Source: Gordius sp. MW1 (Eukaryota; Nematomorpha; Gordioida; Gordea; Gordiidae). From it: 64,000 bases of DNA. The number at the start of each line of letters is the position of its first letter. The stretch's first letter is position 1. The notes below the pieces were generated by a model. That model saw nothing but the letters and a program-made list of their open reading frames with translations. It made no database searches and was not told where the DNA came from. The DNA lies in NCBI GenBank assembly GCA_964036665.1, contig OZ038528.1, forward strand, positions 18,277,245-18,341,244, in the 5' to 3' direction. This document shows, one piece after another, positions 48,871 to 61,441 of the stretch. Both the position numbers and the translations under genes were made by a program.

Positions 48871-49949
48871 TTGGCTAATGATTTGGGTACGTCCTGGCTA
48901 ACTCGCATGCTTATTAGCACATGTAGTAAATTTAATGATTTGTTTACCCACGATTTTTTTATTAGAAAAAATTTAATTTTATCGTTCTAATTCTAATGTA
49001 CCTTTCCGTAGGACCATTAGTAAGTGTAATACAAATAACTTCCTTTTGTTACTGCGGAATAATAATCAAATATAACATAGCGACTATTTAAAATAGTAAG
49101 TAAGTCCTATAGAAATGACTTACTTTTGATACTGAAAAATATGGAATAAATAAGTAATCAAAAGATTATAAAATAATTAAATATTTAAAGATTATAAACT
49201 GAACAATTATATATTATAATGTGGCAACTAATGTTCAGATATTACAATAACATTCACCAAATGTCAGACACCACAATAATATTCTATCCAGCAAAAATGT
49301 TCAATTCCACTTTCAAAATTTTTTTTTATGATTCTCGTATCGGATTATTTCAACAATAATGATAATTCATAACTCGGGTTTTAAAAATAACATATTTTTT
49401 ATGGAGTGACGTTGATTAGCGCAAACAGGAGGAAGAGGAGGAGGATGAATTTATGATCAGCACAAACAGGAGGAGGAGGATAAATTTCAATTATAAAAAT
49501 AAAACTTTTAAAAATCAGCTTATCGACTATGCTACACTAATGATGCAATTACATCATCCTGTCTGTGATGATATTTTAAGTTAAACAAAGTACTTATATA
49601 AATTTGTCTAAAATGTCTAAAGATTTTTTGAGACCCAAGCGATTGTGCCTACAGAATTTTGTAGAGGTTTAAGTCTACTTTATTACTAAATATGGAGTAA
49701 GTTTATTATAACCAAAAGTTAGAGAGTGGTGTATTATCGTTAAGCATTAGTTAATATATAACATTGTTAAATAGTAAGGTATTCAAATATTAACTTCAAT
49801 GTCCCTTTCATATTCAAATTATAATAAAAAGTTGTGAATAGTGTTATCCAAATAATAAAGGTGCGCCAGTATTCTAATTAGGGAATACTATAATTTTACT
49901 ATTTCAAAGGATTATAACAGATTCAATCATGAGTGTGCCAAGATTTATG
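48871..49949. other. No gene identified
   Basis: AT-rich. A small direct repeat (GCACAAACAGGAGGAGGAGG and a similar copy) lies at 49420-49480. No coding homology. Confidence 0.4.
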
Positions 49950-51082
49950 ATTGACCTCATCATGACACACATCTAAAATTCTCAAATGAAAAATCAAATT
50001 ATGCATTTGTTTAGCCATTTAAATTTCCTTTCACATTATAATGGTAGGGTTGGCAGGTGTATTCTAATCTATTAAATTTCCTGTAAATGTTACGATTTTG
50101 CAAAACATTAATGTATATGAGCCTAGGCTTTATTAATAAATAAATATATGACAAAATTATTTTAAAAATGGTATAAGTAAATATTTTGGGACATATCATA
50201 AGTTTTACACTATGATAGAATTGTTTAGTTTTTGAATGTAAACGTATTTGTTATGAAATTATATACGTCAAATTTAGTAAAACCTCAAATTTATTGTGTT
50301 ACTAATTTAGTAACAATGCGACTTTTATTGGGTTTATTACAACTTTTTAATGTGTGCAACTAATTATTTATGTTATGAATAGTTATGAGAAGTATCCACA
50401 CGCATTTTTGTGGTTGCTATGACAATTGCAATAAATATTTTAGAAACGAACTGATTATAGTTTATAGTTTTTGGAACATTGATCCAATGGCATTACATAT
50501 TTTTGTCAATGCTAACTAAGGTTCCCAGCCAGTTAAATATGCAAGTAGGTTAAATATAGGTAAACCCACAATTTAATATGGCCAAAATTTTAAACTAAGG
50601 AATTTTTTGAATATAGTGGCAGAATGGATAGCTTTATAAATTTAATGATATTTTTTAAAAATACACCCATATTATAGAAACTGTCACTTTTATTAATTGG
50701 TAAAGAACTTTATATAATTTAATGTAATAGACAAGCGTGGTAATAACATGTTTTATATAATATAATTTTATCTGAAGTGATATAGATTATAAAAACGGAT
50801 AGAAAATAGTAAATTAGTGCCCACGCTATAAAATAACATGTTCATAAGAATATCGAATAAAAAAATGGTTCGCAATTTTAATTTTTTTCAATATTTAAAT
50901 TTATATTATAATTTAAAAAAAAATAAGGGAAAAATTTGTATAGTATAAATTTTTTTTCAAAAGTCGAGACATGTCGAGAATTCCAGTCGAGACGAGAAAC
51001 CGAGATAGACAAGACGAGATGGAGATTCTTTATAATGGTGCCCGAGACGAGATTTTGCTTTCGAGATGAGATCGAAACACTA
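49950..51082. mobile_element. Right part of a TAGTG-type hAT element
   Basis: 49950-50940 is homologous to 33515-34340. It continues into GAGACGAGA repeats and ends GATCGAAACACTA at 51082, the complement of the terminus TAGTGTTTCGATC seen at 37770. The left end is not found. Confidence 0.65.
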
Positions 51083-51100
51083 ATGACAACTATTTAGAGC

Positions 51101-51296
51101 TGATGAACTAGTTCTGATGAACTAGTTCTTTGAACTAGTTTACTTTTTTTTCTGAACTTTGAACTTAACTAGTTACTTTTCATAAGTTTGAACTATGAAC
51201 TTGAACTAGTTCGCTTTTTTAAAGTTGAACTATGAACTAGAACTTCCTTTAATATTCTGAACTTGAACTTTGCAATCTAAATGAACTAGTTCATCA
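51101..51296. mobile_element. Small hAT-like MITE with GAACTAGTTC repeats
   Basis: Ends TGATGAACTAGTTC and GAACTAGTTCATCA are inverted. Between them are about seven palindromic or near-palindromic GAACTAGTTC and TTGAACT motifs. It lies just after the TAGTG-type end at 51082. The target duplication is unclear. Confidence 0.65.
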
Positions 51297-51837
51297 CAAC
51301 AATTATTATTTAAAAAGAAATTATAAGCATTTGATTGTTTTTATAAACAAGAACGCTTTATTACACGCGCCTTTTTAATATTATAGAAAACAACAACAAT
51401 CGAGCCTGTATTATTGTCAGTATGAATCATTTGTTTAATTTTTGTGATTTATATGCGCCTTTAATCTGAAAAGATGAATATTGATAGTAATTCTATTATA
51501 TCCTCCGAAGTGGATAGTGTGAATGATGCACCATGTTCTGATCTACCTAACTCTTTACTAAAAACCTGCACGGGTTACTCGACCCGGACCCGACATCGGG
51601 TAGGGTTCGGGTTGAAAATTTTGAAATATCTTCGGGTAGGGTCGAGTTGAAAATTTTAAAATGTTTTCGGATTCTTCATCCTATCAAGCTATTTGGAATC
51701 TAATTAGTAGGAGTACGATGTCAGATGAAATAATACAAAAAAGCTTGGGGTGTCAAATACCATACCCTGTAATATCCAGATGAAATTCAACTTTCAATTC
51801 CATCTCTGTAATAACCATAATGTTTCAAAATAAATAA
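51297..51837. other. Mixed repeat remnants before the tandem array
   Basis: 51560-51680 is an F-type hAT fragment (CTGCACGGGTTACTCGACCC, then TCGGGTAGGG repeats). The remainder is AT-rich with no gene seen. Confidence 0.45.
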
Positions 51838-51859
51838 ATATGTCATTCTGTTTATATAA

Positions 51860-52303
51860 TATTTCGAGTTTTTCTTAAATAAATATTTTGTTGACCGAGG
51901 GGTAGGGTTAATGAGTGTGATAATGATGCCATTTTAGATGTGGGTGAGTAGATGAGAACAGGTTTTGAGTAGACTACTTAAACTCGATGTTAGGAACATA
52001 TGGTGAATAAAGTCGCTCAAATACCAGCCTCGTCCAAGGCATCTTGGTAACGCGATAGGTCGGTGTAATCAAACATTGGCGTGGAAGTAAGCATATCTGT
52101 TAAATTCTTTACATGCTGCTCTTGGTCGCCATGTCCCTTCCCGGAGACGGCTACAGACTTAGAGGGAATGGACATCAAATCATCCACGTACTCAAAGTCC
52201 CCTGTAGACGTCCTCCGCTCTTAGTATATTCTACCCGAAGAGCTCTCCATCTCGTCCGCACAACAACAACATAGTTTTTTAAAAATTTTCGAAATAAGCG
52301 CAT
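51860..52303 (-). pseudogene. G sequence, copy 1 (broken)
   Basis: Begins MRLFRKFLKN at 52303 but the frame shifts relative to copy 4 at the Cys cluster, and in-frame stops follow. The downstream sequence still encodes recognisable pieces of the family (EYVDDLM, QEQHVKNL, FDYTDLSRYQDALDEAG). The part upstream of its start is a GC-rich leader shared with copy 3. Confidence 0.7.
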
Positions 52304-53434
52304 TTTGACTGACCCATCAGCCCCGATCCGAGCCCGAGGCCCGATTAAATTATAATATTTGACCCGAGCCGGGCCCCCCACCCAATCCAAAATTTCTTGT
52401 TTATCATACCTAAACTGGCCCTCTCTAATTTAGATGCTGACTACGCCCATATTATTCCGTATATAAATAATCTTTAACATTTATAATATAATTACTAGAT
52501 ATAAAATAATTGCTTGGGGGGGGGGGAAACGTCTGAATGGGCCAGGGTTTTGCTCTTCCGGGGGCCTTGACTGGAATTGATTTCATCGTTTATGATAATC
52601 AACGCGTTATCCAGAATTAAATATATGGCCCAAATAGTTTAATTATATATTAGAAAGGGGCAAAAAAATAATTTTTTAAATTTTGACCATAATTTTACTA
52701 TATAATTTTTTGTTTTAAGAGGGGTGGCGACCTCTTCCTTCAACCCTATTGCTAAGAGGATGTAAAGCGGCTAATATATAAAGGGCTTAATGGGTTAAGA
52801 ATAATTGATATCCTTATGTAATAATAACTTTATTTTAATCATTTTAACCCTTTGTCGAATTTGTAAATTTCAATTATAATAATATCCTTATTTTGCATTA
52901 GTATTTTCGCAACAATTTTACATCTTGTTACAGTTAGTAATCGTATAAAGTAAATTAATACCACATCAAATTTCTAATTATACATTAAATTTTAAGAATT
53001 TGTTTTTGTGTTATTTTAAAATGGTTGATTAAAATTTGGTTTGAATATTTTGTTGAATCCTGGAACTTTTATTAAGGATGATTACAAGCATTCAAATTAA
53101 ACCATATAAAAATAGACAAAAGATATTTGTTATGTAATATCTCGCTAATTAAATAATTATCAAATAACATGTATTCACAAAAGTCACAAGTCAGTCGTTC
53201 GACCATTGAAACATTTTTGGTTTGTTATACAATAAAAACATGTTTCAGCTCCGTTGTATAATAAGAAGTCATGTTGTGGTCAACACCAATGCACACAATG
53301 ATCACACTTTAGGTTATGTGGGAGTGGACAATAAATAACATCCTTCTCCTTTTTTCTTATAAAAAAGCGGTCTTTAATAACAGGATTCAAATCTTATAAT
53401 ATTGTGTCAAAGCTTATTTGTGAACTAACGGCAA

Positions 53435-54221
53435 ATGCCATTGTGTGCATTGGTATAAATAGTAAAAAATATAGGCAACTATATTATAATTTTTATTCTA
53501 TCCTTATTAATTTAACTTCAATGGTTAACACTCAAACAGATCCCATGATTCTGATTTAACTTATGAATGTGAAGATTGCACCAGCTATTTGAAGGAGCTT
53601 GATGATAATGTAAGGAAGACGCCTGAACCCAGACCTGGATGTGGAAACTTATACGTGCTTGAAGTAATTTTAAAAAATCTTAGATATTTTATATTTTAAT
53701 TTTACTTTTTTATCAGCCCCTTCCCGATTCCTTACCATGGGACAACCTCAAGTTTGATGATATTCCAAAGCCTTATGTAACTAAAGAAACCGAGAAAAAG
53801 AAGAAAAGCAACTAATTTAAAACATGCACATATTGTTGGAGGCGTGGGCACGGAATTAAAGTAAAAATTATTTTCTCCATTTCTAATTATTAAAACTTTT
53901 TATTTGCAGAATTGCTATTTGAAATATCCACATCTAAGACCGAGAGATAAAAGATGGGATTCTTATGAAGTTCCTAACAACGTTGTAGCTCCTTGAATCT
54001 ATATCAATGTATCTTCGCCTGTTATTGATGAAATGCCTCATTTGGATGCTCTAACTCTAGGCAAGGATATGTATTCTTCTCTTTTCCCAGTTCCTCCAGA
54101 TTATGAAAAATCCCTAACTCAATACGAATATGAATTAACATTTATAAGTCGCTTTGTTTATTACAAATTTTACGCCGCTATATTTTATTACATGTACCCT
54201 GACATCAAAATGACACCTTAA
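53435..54221 (+). pseudogene. H gene, copy 1 (broken)
   Basis: The unit 1 counterpart of the intact gene at 59635-60425. The first acceptor has lost its AG (CAATG where the intact copy has CAAAG), the first coding exon is frame-shifted, and stops replace Tyr after KKKKSN and Trp after NNVVAP. The last exon is otherwise open (54033-54221: MPHLDALTLGKDMYSSLFPV) and well conserved, so the damage is recent. The other intron borders are kept. Confidence 0.75.
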
Positions 54222-54329
54222 TATTATAAAACAAATTTTATATCGCGTTTCTTAGTTTAAGCTTAGCAAATAAATTCTGATATTAAATTTAGTGTAAAAA
54301 ATATCGAGTATACAAATAAATTGCTAATA

Positions 54330-54960
54330 ACCAACAACGATTCAGGATTGCAACAGGACTCCGCCTAGGATGTGATATAGTTGCCTCTCATCAATGCAAC
54401 TTATGTGGCTCATCCGTTGGTTCAACGGCCTTCATTGCAAATTTAATAAGGCCAGATTTCTATGGCACACATCTGTCAATGCTCTTTTACAGAAGACATT
54501 CAAAAAGGCGGGTTTTCCCTCCCAATTGGAGCCTAATGCTCTTTGCCTTAGCGACAAGAAGAGACCTGATGGATAGACCCTCATCCCATGGGCAAAATGG
54601 CTATGCTTAGCTTGGGACTACACTTGTCCGGACGCCTTTGCTCCCTCAAACCAAAACAAAGACCCCTTGTTGATTCTTGAAGATTAAAGTCAGCTAAATA
54701 CGCAGAACTTAATTCCTCTCTGCTTTTCTCCCCTATAATGACCACTACCCTTACAACAATAGGTCCTAAAACCCAAGCCCTTCTGAAAGAATTGGGACGC
54801 CGTATAGCTGCGAATACCCTTGACAACAGGAAAACTTTTTTAATTAAACAGAAAATCGGAATCATTATTTGTCATTTCAACGCTATAGCAATTTTCGAAT
54901 GTTTACCTCGCATATGATTTTTATAGTTTTTTATAGTTTCATTTAATAAAAAATGCCTAT
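54330..54960 (+). mobile_element. LINE ORF2 C-terminal fragment, private to unit 1
   Basis: Conceptual translation shows CDIVASHQCNLCGSSVGS, an H-x3-C type cysteine motif, and LIPWAKWLCLAWDYTCPDAF, APS. This matches the C-terminal end of non-LTR retrotransposon proteins (L-I-P-W-x(2)-G-x-x-L-x-W-D-x-T-C-P-D-T-x-A-x-S). Stops and frame changes follow. Unit 2 lacks it, so it entered after the duplication. Confidence 0.72.
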
Positions 54961-55413
54961 TGGAAAAAAGGGGGTTGCCATTATTTTTGTGGGAAATTGA
55001 GAAATTAATAAAAGCATCTATTTATTCTTAATCAACATTTTTATATAGTCAATTTCATTTATTGATTATTCAATCTTGACATTTGCGAAATAAATATAAA
55101 TTTGGATAAAATTACTATTAAACAAAATTCTATAAAGATTATACACGTCAGTGGTATAAGTAGCCCAATTAATTTGGCGTTAATAAATTTCGATTAAGCA
55201 AAATTAATTAAAATTATCCATTATTCAATATCTAAAATTGGTTTTTGCATTTAATTATCTGAAAGCCCATCTAAGCCCAGCCCATAATTTTTTCGAACAA
55301 AAAACATATCCATGCCCGGAATAATTATTGCCACTCGCAGGCCGTAATTTTATTATTTTAACTTTGCCGATGTTAACTATATTTGCTTTAAGGTTCGCTA
55401 TGTCTTGATCATC

Positions 55414-55892
55414 CAGGCGCGTAGCCAAGGGGGAGAAAGCGGGACTTTTCCTTCTACGACCAAAATTTGAAAATTTTTTTGATTAATAATTGGATTAAAT
55501 GTGTTAAAATATTATATTTTAGTTGTATAAAAGATTTTAATACATTTATAAAAGCCTGGAAACATAATATATATACATTCAATTTTTCGAATTTACTTTT
55601 CGACTAAATGTATTGTAAAATTTCCGCATATGATGTGAAAATTGCTATGAAAAAAAAACTTGGTTGAACATTTTTTTCACGTAAAGACATTAGACCGCCC
55701 CATTGCTAGGAAGTAACTAATTAAGCGATTATGTTTAATATAGTAATTATTATTTTTTCTATGGTTAAAAATTTTTTAAATTGTTAAAAATATTTGGCTT
55801 GTGTTTTCAGTTATTACTAATGCATATATAGAGCCCCCCTCTAAATCCCAAAATCCTTCAACTATCCTTGCCACCCTCTAGCCACGCCCATG
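55414..55892. mobile_element. CAGGNGCGTAGCC-type MITE, unit 1 copy
   Basis: Ends CAGGCGCGTAGCCAAGG and CTCTAGCCACGCCCATG. The same insertion at the same site is present in unit 2 (60965-61441), so it predates the tandem duplication. An F-type hAT fragment (55893-56005, ending TTGCAGTTCTCTA) follows directly in both units. Confidence 0.75.
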
Positions 55893-56667
55893 CACACCGC
55901 AATTTTTCTTACTCTCGAATTGGATACCAAAATTTAAAACGCGTTCGGGAGGGATTCGGTTAAAAAAATTTAAGCGCTTTCGGGTCGAGTTTGCAGTTCT
56001 CTACTTAAGATCATTCTTATCTTTAAGTGCAAATTTGTAAACTTCATATTAGAGATTGTGAATGTTTTTTAGGGTGACTAATCTGGCTTTTAGCATAATA
56101 AAATTGTAAAATAAACACAAAGATTACATATATCGGTATGCTTAATCCCATTTTTTATTTTAAAATATGCCAGCTTGAGTGATTATAATAAATTTAATAA
56201 AGCTAAAAATATAAAAAGGGCAAGTCATAGCGTAAATGCGGATATTTAAGCCCGACTCATATAAAAAGGCCTAAAAAGTCATATTAGTCAGTACCAGAGG
56301 TATGTTAAATCGCATTTTATCGTCTTCATCCCGATGTTTATTTAATTTTTTTATGAGTTCCACCCACAAGCTAAAATAATTACTTTCACTTTAATGATAT
56401 TATTCAGTTTTAACAAAAAAAAATTCATTGCCGAAGTTTTTAGTTAGGCAATGATCCTCGGTTTGCTTTCATATAAAGCTTTAACAACAGTGTAAAAATA
56501 TTATAAATATTAACTTTTTAAGAAGGCAGATATAAATGTAATTGAGTTAGTTTACAACAATTACATAAGAATTGAAGCAAGCTAAACGTTTTAAACGTCA
56601 TTATTGTAACAATCAACTGTGTTTAATTAATACGTGCAAGATTAACAATCTTCTCATCTTAAATAAA

Positions 56668-57168
56668 ACGCGCTTATTTCGAAAACTTTTAAAAGCTCTT
56701 ATGTTGCTGTTGGAAGGACGAAAAAGACAACTCTTCTGGTAGTGAATACCTGGCGGGAGACGGCTACAGGGGACTTTGAGTACGTGAATAATATGATGCT
56801 CACTCCGTCAGCGCCTGTAGCCGTCCCCGGGGAAGAACTTGGAGACCGAGAGCAGCATGTGGAGAAGTTGGCAAAAATGCTTGCTTACACGACAATGTTT
56901 AGATATACTGACATATCGCGGTACTAAGACACCTTGGACGAGGCTGGTTTTTTGTGCGACATTTCATCACGCTATGTTCATAAGATCGAGGTTAAGGAGT
57001 CTACTCTAAAACCTGTGCTCATCTTCCTATCCACATCTAAATTGGCATCATTATCACATTCACCAACTCTACCAGAGGATAAAAGGATCTTCGGGAGGAG
57101 ATTTCAACAAAATATTCGTCAATGCAACAAAACAATAGGTCACCAATTTATATATGCAGAAAAGAATT
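56668..57168 (+). pseudogene. G sequence, copy 2 (start codon lost)
   Basis: Left palindrome arm. The expected ATG reads ACG. The frame continues through RLFRKLLKALMLLLE-like sequence, EYVNNMMLTPSAPVAVPGEE, REQHVEKLAKML, with a stop after SRY. Downstream, DEAGFLCDISSRYVHKIEVK, KPVLIFLSTSKLASLSHS and TLPEDKRIFGRRFQQNI remain open to 57168. It is homologous to copy 4 throughout. Confidence 0.7.
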
Positions 57169-57246
57169 AAAACTCGATAATATTTTTCACCAAAATGACA
57201 TATTTAATGTTGTTTACTCCTATTATTATAAATTAATTTAACAGAT

Positions 57247-57339
57247 TCATCCACCTCTGGGAATGAGAGGACCCGATAGCTTGGTCAAATAAGCAGCACG
57301 GTTTATGTCGTAGTACAGCAACTGATCGGGGTTTGACAT
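57247..57339 (-). other. Possible 30-residue ORF in the palindrome arm
   Basis: On the - strand an ATG frame reads MSNPDQLLYYDINRAAYLTK, LSGPLIPRGG and stops. It looks protein-like and could be a short peptide or the last exon of the convergent G copy 3. The mirrored sequence on + at about 57845-57950 is degenerate. No family is recognised. Confidence 0.25.
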
Positions 57340-58089
57340 GATGTCCAAATTTTGTGGGCGATATGTAAAAGAATTTTATATAAAATATGCTTTATACATT
57401 ATATCGCATCTTGTAAAAAATATTAAGATGAGCATACCGCACTTTTGAAACAAGATGGATCTTTATATACCACTTTATCCGGTTCCTTTTAGAACATTTT
57501 GCATACTTCTTTAATTTCTAACCTTTATATATCCCTTTATCTAGATTATTTTATAGATACAATTGCATATTTGTTTAATATAACTAAATCCCTCATACAC
57601 GACTATATCCGGACTCTTTATATGGGATTTTGTATAAAGGGTATAGAAAAAGTGGTATATAAAGGTTAAAAATACATTAAGCAAATATGCATAATGTATC
57701 TATAAAAGGGTCCAGATATATAAAGGTTCTTCTTGTCCCAAAGATCCGGTGTGCTCATCTGAATAGTTTCTAAACGTTGGGATAAAAATTTAATTATAAA
57801 GCATTTTTTAAGAAAAGCTTCTACTTACGGCCCACAAAATTGGGACATAATATGTCCAAACTCCGATCCGTATAGTCCCACGACAAAAACCAGTCTGCTT
57901 ATTTGACCATGCTATTCCATTGGGCCCTCTCCTTTCCCGGAGGTAAGTGAATCTGTTAAATTAATTTATAATATTAGGTGTATACAACATTAATTATGTC
58001 ATTCTGTTGATATAATATTTCGAGTTTTTACTTCTTTACTAGGTCTTATGAATTGGTGACCCATTGTTATGTTGCTTAGATAAATATTT

Positions 58090-58520
58090 TGTTGACCGAG
58101 GATCCTTTTATCCTTGGGTAGGGTTGGTGAGTGTGATAATGATGCCAATTTAGATGTGGATGGGTAGATGAGAATAGGTTTTAGAGTAGACTACTTAAAC
58201 TCGATGTTAGGAACATGTGGTGAATAAAGTCGCTCAAAAACCAGCCTCGTCCAAGGTGTCTTGGTAACGCGATAGGTCGGTGTAATCAAACATTGGGGTG
58301 GAAGTAAGCATATCTGCCAAATTCTTTACATGCTGCTCTTGGTCGCCATGTTCCTTCCCGGAGACGGCTACAGACTTAGATGGAATGGACATCAAATCAT
58401 CCACGTACTCAAAGTCCCCTGTAGACGTCCTCCGCTCTTAGTATTCACTACCCGAAGAGCTCTCCATCTCGTCCGCACAACAACAACATAGTTTTTTAAA
58501 AGTTTTCGAAATAAGCGCAT
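58090..58520 (-). pseudogene. G sequence, copy 3 (broken)
   Basis: Right palindrome arm. Starts MRLFRKLLKN at 58520, then frame-shifts at the Cys cluster relative to copy 4. In the ancestral frame it reads DLMSIPSKSVAVSGKEHGDQ, EQHVKNLADMLTSTPMFDYT and DLSRYQDTLDEAGF, with two stops. The 77-residue frame at 58392-58625 is the shifted reading plus a GC-rich leader and is not believed. Confidence 0.7.
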
Positions 58521-59634
58521 TTTGATTGACCCATCAGCCCCCCGATCCGAGGCCAAGGCCCAATAAATTATAATATTTGACCCGAGCCCGGCCCCCCACC
58601 CAATCCAAAATTTCTTGTTTATCATACCTAAACTGGCCCTCTCTAATTTAGATGCTGACTACGCCCATAGTATTCCGTATATAAATAATCTTTAACATTT
58701 ATAATATAATTACTAGATATAAAATAATTGCTTGGGGGAACACGTCTGAATGGGCCAGGGTTTTGCTCTTCCGGGGGCCTTGACTTAAGAATGGAATTGA
58801 TTTCATTATGATAATCAACGCGTTATCCAGAATTAAATAGGGCCCAAATAGTTTAATTATATATTAGAAAGGGGCAAAAAAATAATTTTTTAAATTTTGA
58901 CCATAATTTTACTATATATTTGTTTTAAGAGGGGTGGCGACCTCTTCTTTCAACCCTAGCATGTAAAGCGGCTAATATGTAAAGGGCTTAATGGGTTAAG
59001 AATAATTGATATCCTTATGTAATAATAACTTTAATATAATCATTTTAATCCTTTGTCGAATTTGTAAATTTTAATTATAATAATATCCTTATTTTGAATT
59101 AGTATTTTCGCAACAATTTTACATCTTGTTACAGTTAGTAATCGTATAAAGTAAATTAATACCACATCAAATTTCTAATTATACATAAATTTTTAAGAAT
59201 TTGTTTTTGTGTTATTTTAAAATGGTTAAAATTTGGTTTGAATATTTTGTTGAATCCTGGAACTTTTATTAAGGATGACTACAAGCATTCAAATTAAAAC
59301 ATATAAAAATAGACAAAAGGTATTTGTTATGTAACACTTCGCTAATTAAATAATTATCAAATAACATGTATTCACAAAAGGTCACAAGTCAGTCGTTTGA
59401 CCATTGAAACAAGTTTTTGGTTTGTGATACAATAAAAACATGTTTCAGCTCCGTTGTATGATAAGAAGTCATGTTTGTGGCCAACACCAATGCACACAAT
59501 GATCACACTTTAGGTTATGTGGGAGTGGACAATAAATAACATCCTTTCCTTTTTTCTTATAAAAAAGCGGTCTTTAATAACAGGATTCAAATCTTGGAAT
59601 ATTGTGTCAAAGCTTATTTGTGAACGAACGGCAA

Positions 59635-60425
59635 ATGCCATTGTGTGCATTGGTATAAATAGTCAAAAGTATAAGCAACTATATTATAATTTTATTTTAT
59701 CCTTATTAATTAATTTCAAAGGTTGACCAAGCAACTCAAACGGATCCCATCGATTCTGATTTAACTTGTAAATGTGAAGATTGCACCAGCTATTTGAAGG
59801 AGCTTGATGATAATGTAAGGAAGACGCCTGAACCCAGACCTGGATGTGGAAACTTATACGTGCTTGAAGTAATTTAGAAAATCTTAGATATTTTATATTA
59901 AAATTTTACTATTTATCAGCCCCTTCCCGATTCCTTACCATGGGACAACTTCAACTTTGATGATATTCCTAAGCCCCATGTAACTAAGGATTCCGGGAAA
60001 AAGAAAAAAAGCAACTATTTTAAAACATGCACATATTGTTGGAGGCGTGGGCACGGAACTAAAGTAATAATTATTCTCCATTTCTAATTATTAAATCTTT
60101 TTATTTGCAGAATTGCTATTTGAAATATCAACATCTAAGACCGAGAGATCAAAGATGGGATTCTTATGAAGTTCCTAACAACGTTGTAGCTCCTTGGGTC
60201 TATATCAATGTATCTTCGCCTTTTATTGATGAAATGCCTCATTTGGATGCTCTAACTCTAGGCAAGGATATTTATACCTCTCTTTTCCCAGTTCCTCCAG
60301 ATTACCAAAAATCCCAATCTGAATACGAATATGAATTGATATTTATAAGTCGCTTTGTTTATTACGTCAAATTTTACGCCGCTATATTTCATTACATGTA
60401 CCCTGACATTAAAATGACACCTTGA
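59635..60425 (+). CDS. Unrecognised zinc-knuckle protein H, intact copy
   Basis: Four exons: 59635-59652, 59722-59868, 59920-60063 and 60111-60425. Introns of 69, 51 and 47 bp are all GT-AG and all phase 0. The product has 207 residues and no stop. It starts MPLCALVDQATQTDPIDSD, has CKCEDC near residue 22, PGCGNLYVLEPLPDSLPWDN, a Lys run (KKKK), then CTYCWRRGHGTKNC, a perfect C-x2-C-x4-H-x4-C zinc knuckle whose last Cys comes from the next exon. The C-terminal exon holds LRPRDQRWDSYEVPNNVVAP, EMPHLDALTLGKDIYTSLFP and a Tyr/Phe-rich tail ending KMTP. Zinc knuckles bind single-stranded nucleic acid, so an RNA- or DNA-binding role is possible. The rest matches no family I know. The 18-nt first exon is the least certain part; a longer upstream first exon cannot be excluded. 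The neighbouring unit carries a broken copy. Confidence 0.7.
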
Positions 60426-60964
60426 TATTTCTGAAACACTTTTTATCGCGTTTTTTAGTTTACATTTAGCAGATATATTCTGATATTATAAAATATGGTA
60501 AATTTTAGGGAATATCAACTTAACTTCTAATAGCAAGAAAGGAATTTGCCTTTATTTTTGTGGGAAATTGAGAAATTAATAGAAGCATCTATTTCATCTT
60601 AACCAACAATTTTATATTGGTCAATTTCATTTATTGATTATCCAATCTTGACATTTGCGAGATAAATATAAATTTGGATAAAATTACTATTAAACAAAAT
60701 TCTGTAACGATTATACTCGTCAGTGGCATAAGGAGCCCAATTAATTTGGTGTTATAAAATTTCGGTTAAACAAAATTAATTAAAATTATTCATATATTCA
60801 ATATCTACAATTGGTTTTGGCATTTAGTTCAGGCCATAATTTTTAGGATACAAAAAGCATATCCATGCCCGGAATTATTATTGCCATCCGGGCCGTAATT
60901 TTATTATTTTAACTTTGCCGATGTCAACTATATTTGCTTTAAGGTTCGCTATGACTTGATCATC

Positions 60965-61441
60965 CAGGGGCGTAGCCAAGGGGGAGAAAGCGGGACTTTT
61001 CCTTCCCCTCGACCAAAATGTCAAAATTTTTTTGATTAATAATTAGATTAAATGGGTTAAATTATTATAGTTTAGTTGCATAAAAGACTTTAAGACATTT
61101 ATAAATGCCTGGAAACATAATATATACATTCAATTTCTCGAATTTACTTTTCGACTAAATTTATTGTAAAATTTCCAAATATGATTGTGAAAATTGCTAT
61201 GAAAAAAAAACTTGGTTGAACATTTTTTTCACGTAAAAACATTAGACACGCTATATTGCTAGGAAGTGACTAATTAAGCGATTATGTCGATTATGTTTAA
61301 TATAGTAATTAATTTCTTATATATTTTAATTGTTATAAATATTATGGCTTGTGTTTAAGTTATTACTTGTGCAAATATAGAGCCCTCCCTAAATCCCAAA
61401 ATTCCTTCAACCATCCTTGCCGCCCCCTAGCCACGCCAATG
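60965..61441. mobile_element. CAGGNGCGTAGCC-type MITE, unit 2 copy
   Basis: CAGGGGCGTAGCCAAGG and CCCTAGCCACGCCAATG ends; orthologous to 55414-55892 in unit 1. It is followed by the same F-type hAT fragment (61442-61573, ending TTTGCAGTTCTCTA). Confidence 0.75.

Larger units (their letters stand above)
56668..58520. repeat. Palindrome between units 1 and 2 (about 0.8-kb arms)
   Basis: The left arm (56668 to about 57480) and right arm (about 57720 to 58520) are inverted copies, from the G start codon position inward. Matching landmarks: GTCAAATAAGCAG near 57283 and CTGCTTATTTGAC near 57893; ATTAAGATGAGCA near 57420 and TGTGCTCATCTGAA near 57750. The centre (about 57500-57710) is itself a weaker inverted repeat rich in CCTTTATATA. 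The arms have diverged by substitutions and small indels. Confidence 0.85.

Noticed and set aside
58392-58625. 77-residue frame MINKKFWIG... running into MRLFRKLLKN
   Set aside because: It reads a shifted frame of G copy 3 and a GC-rich leader made of MITE and hAT fragments; the conserved G frame is different.
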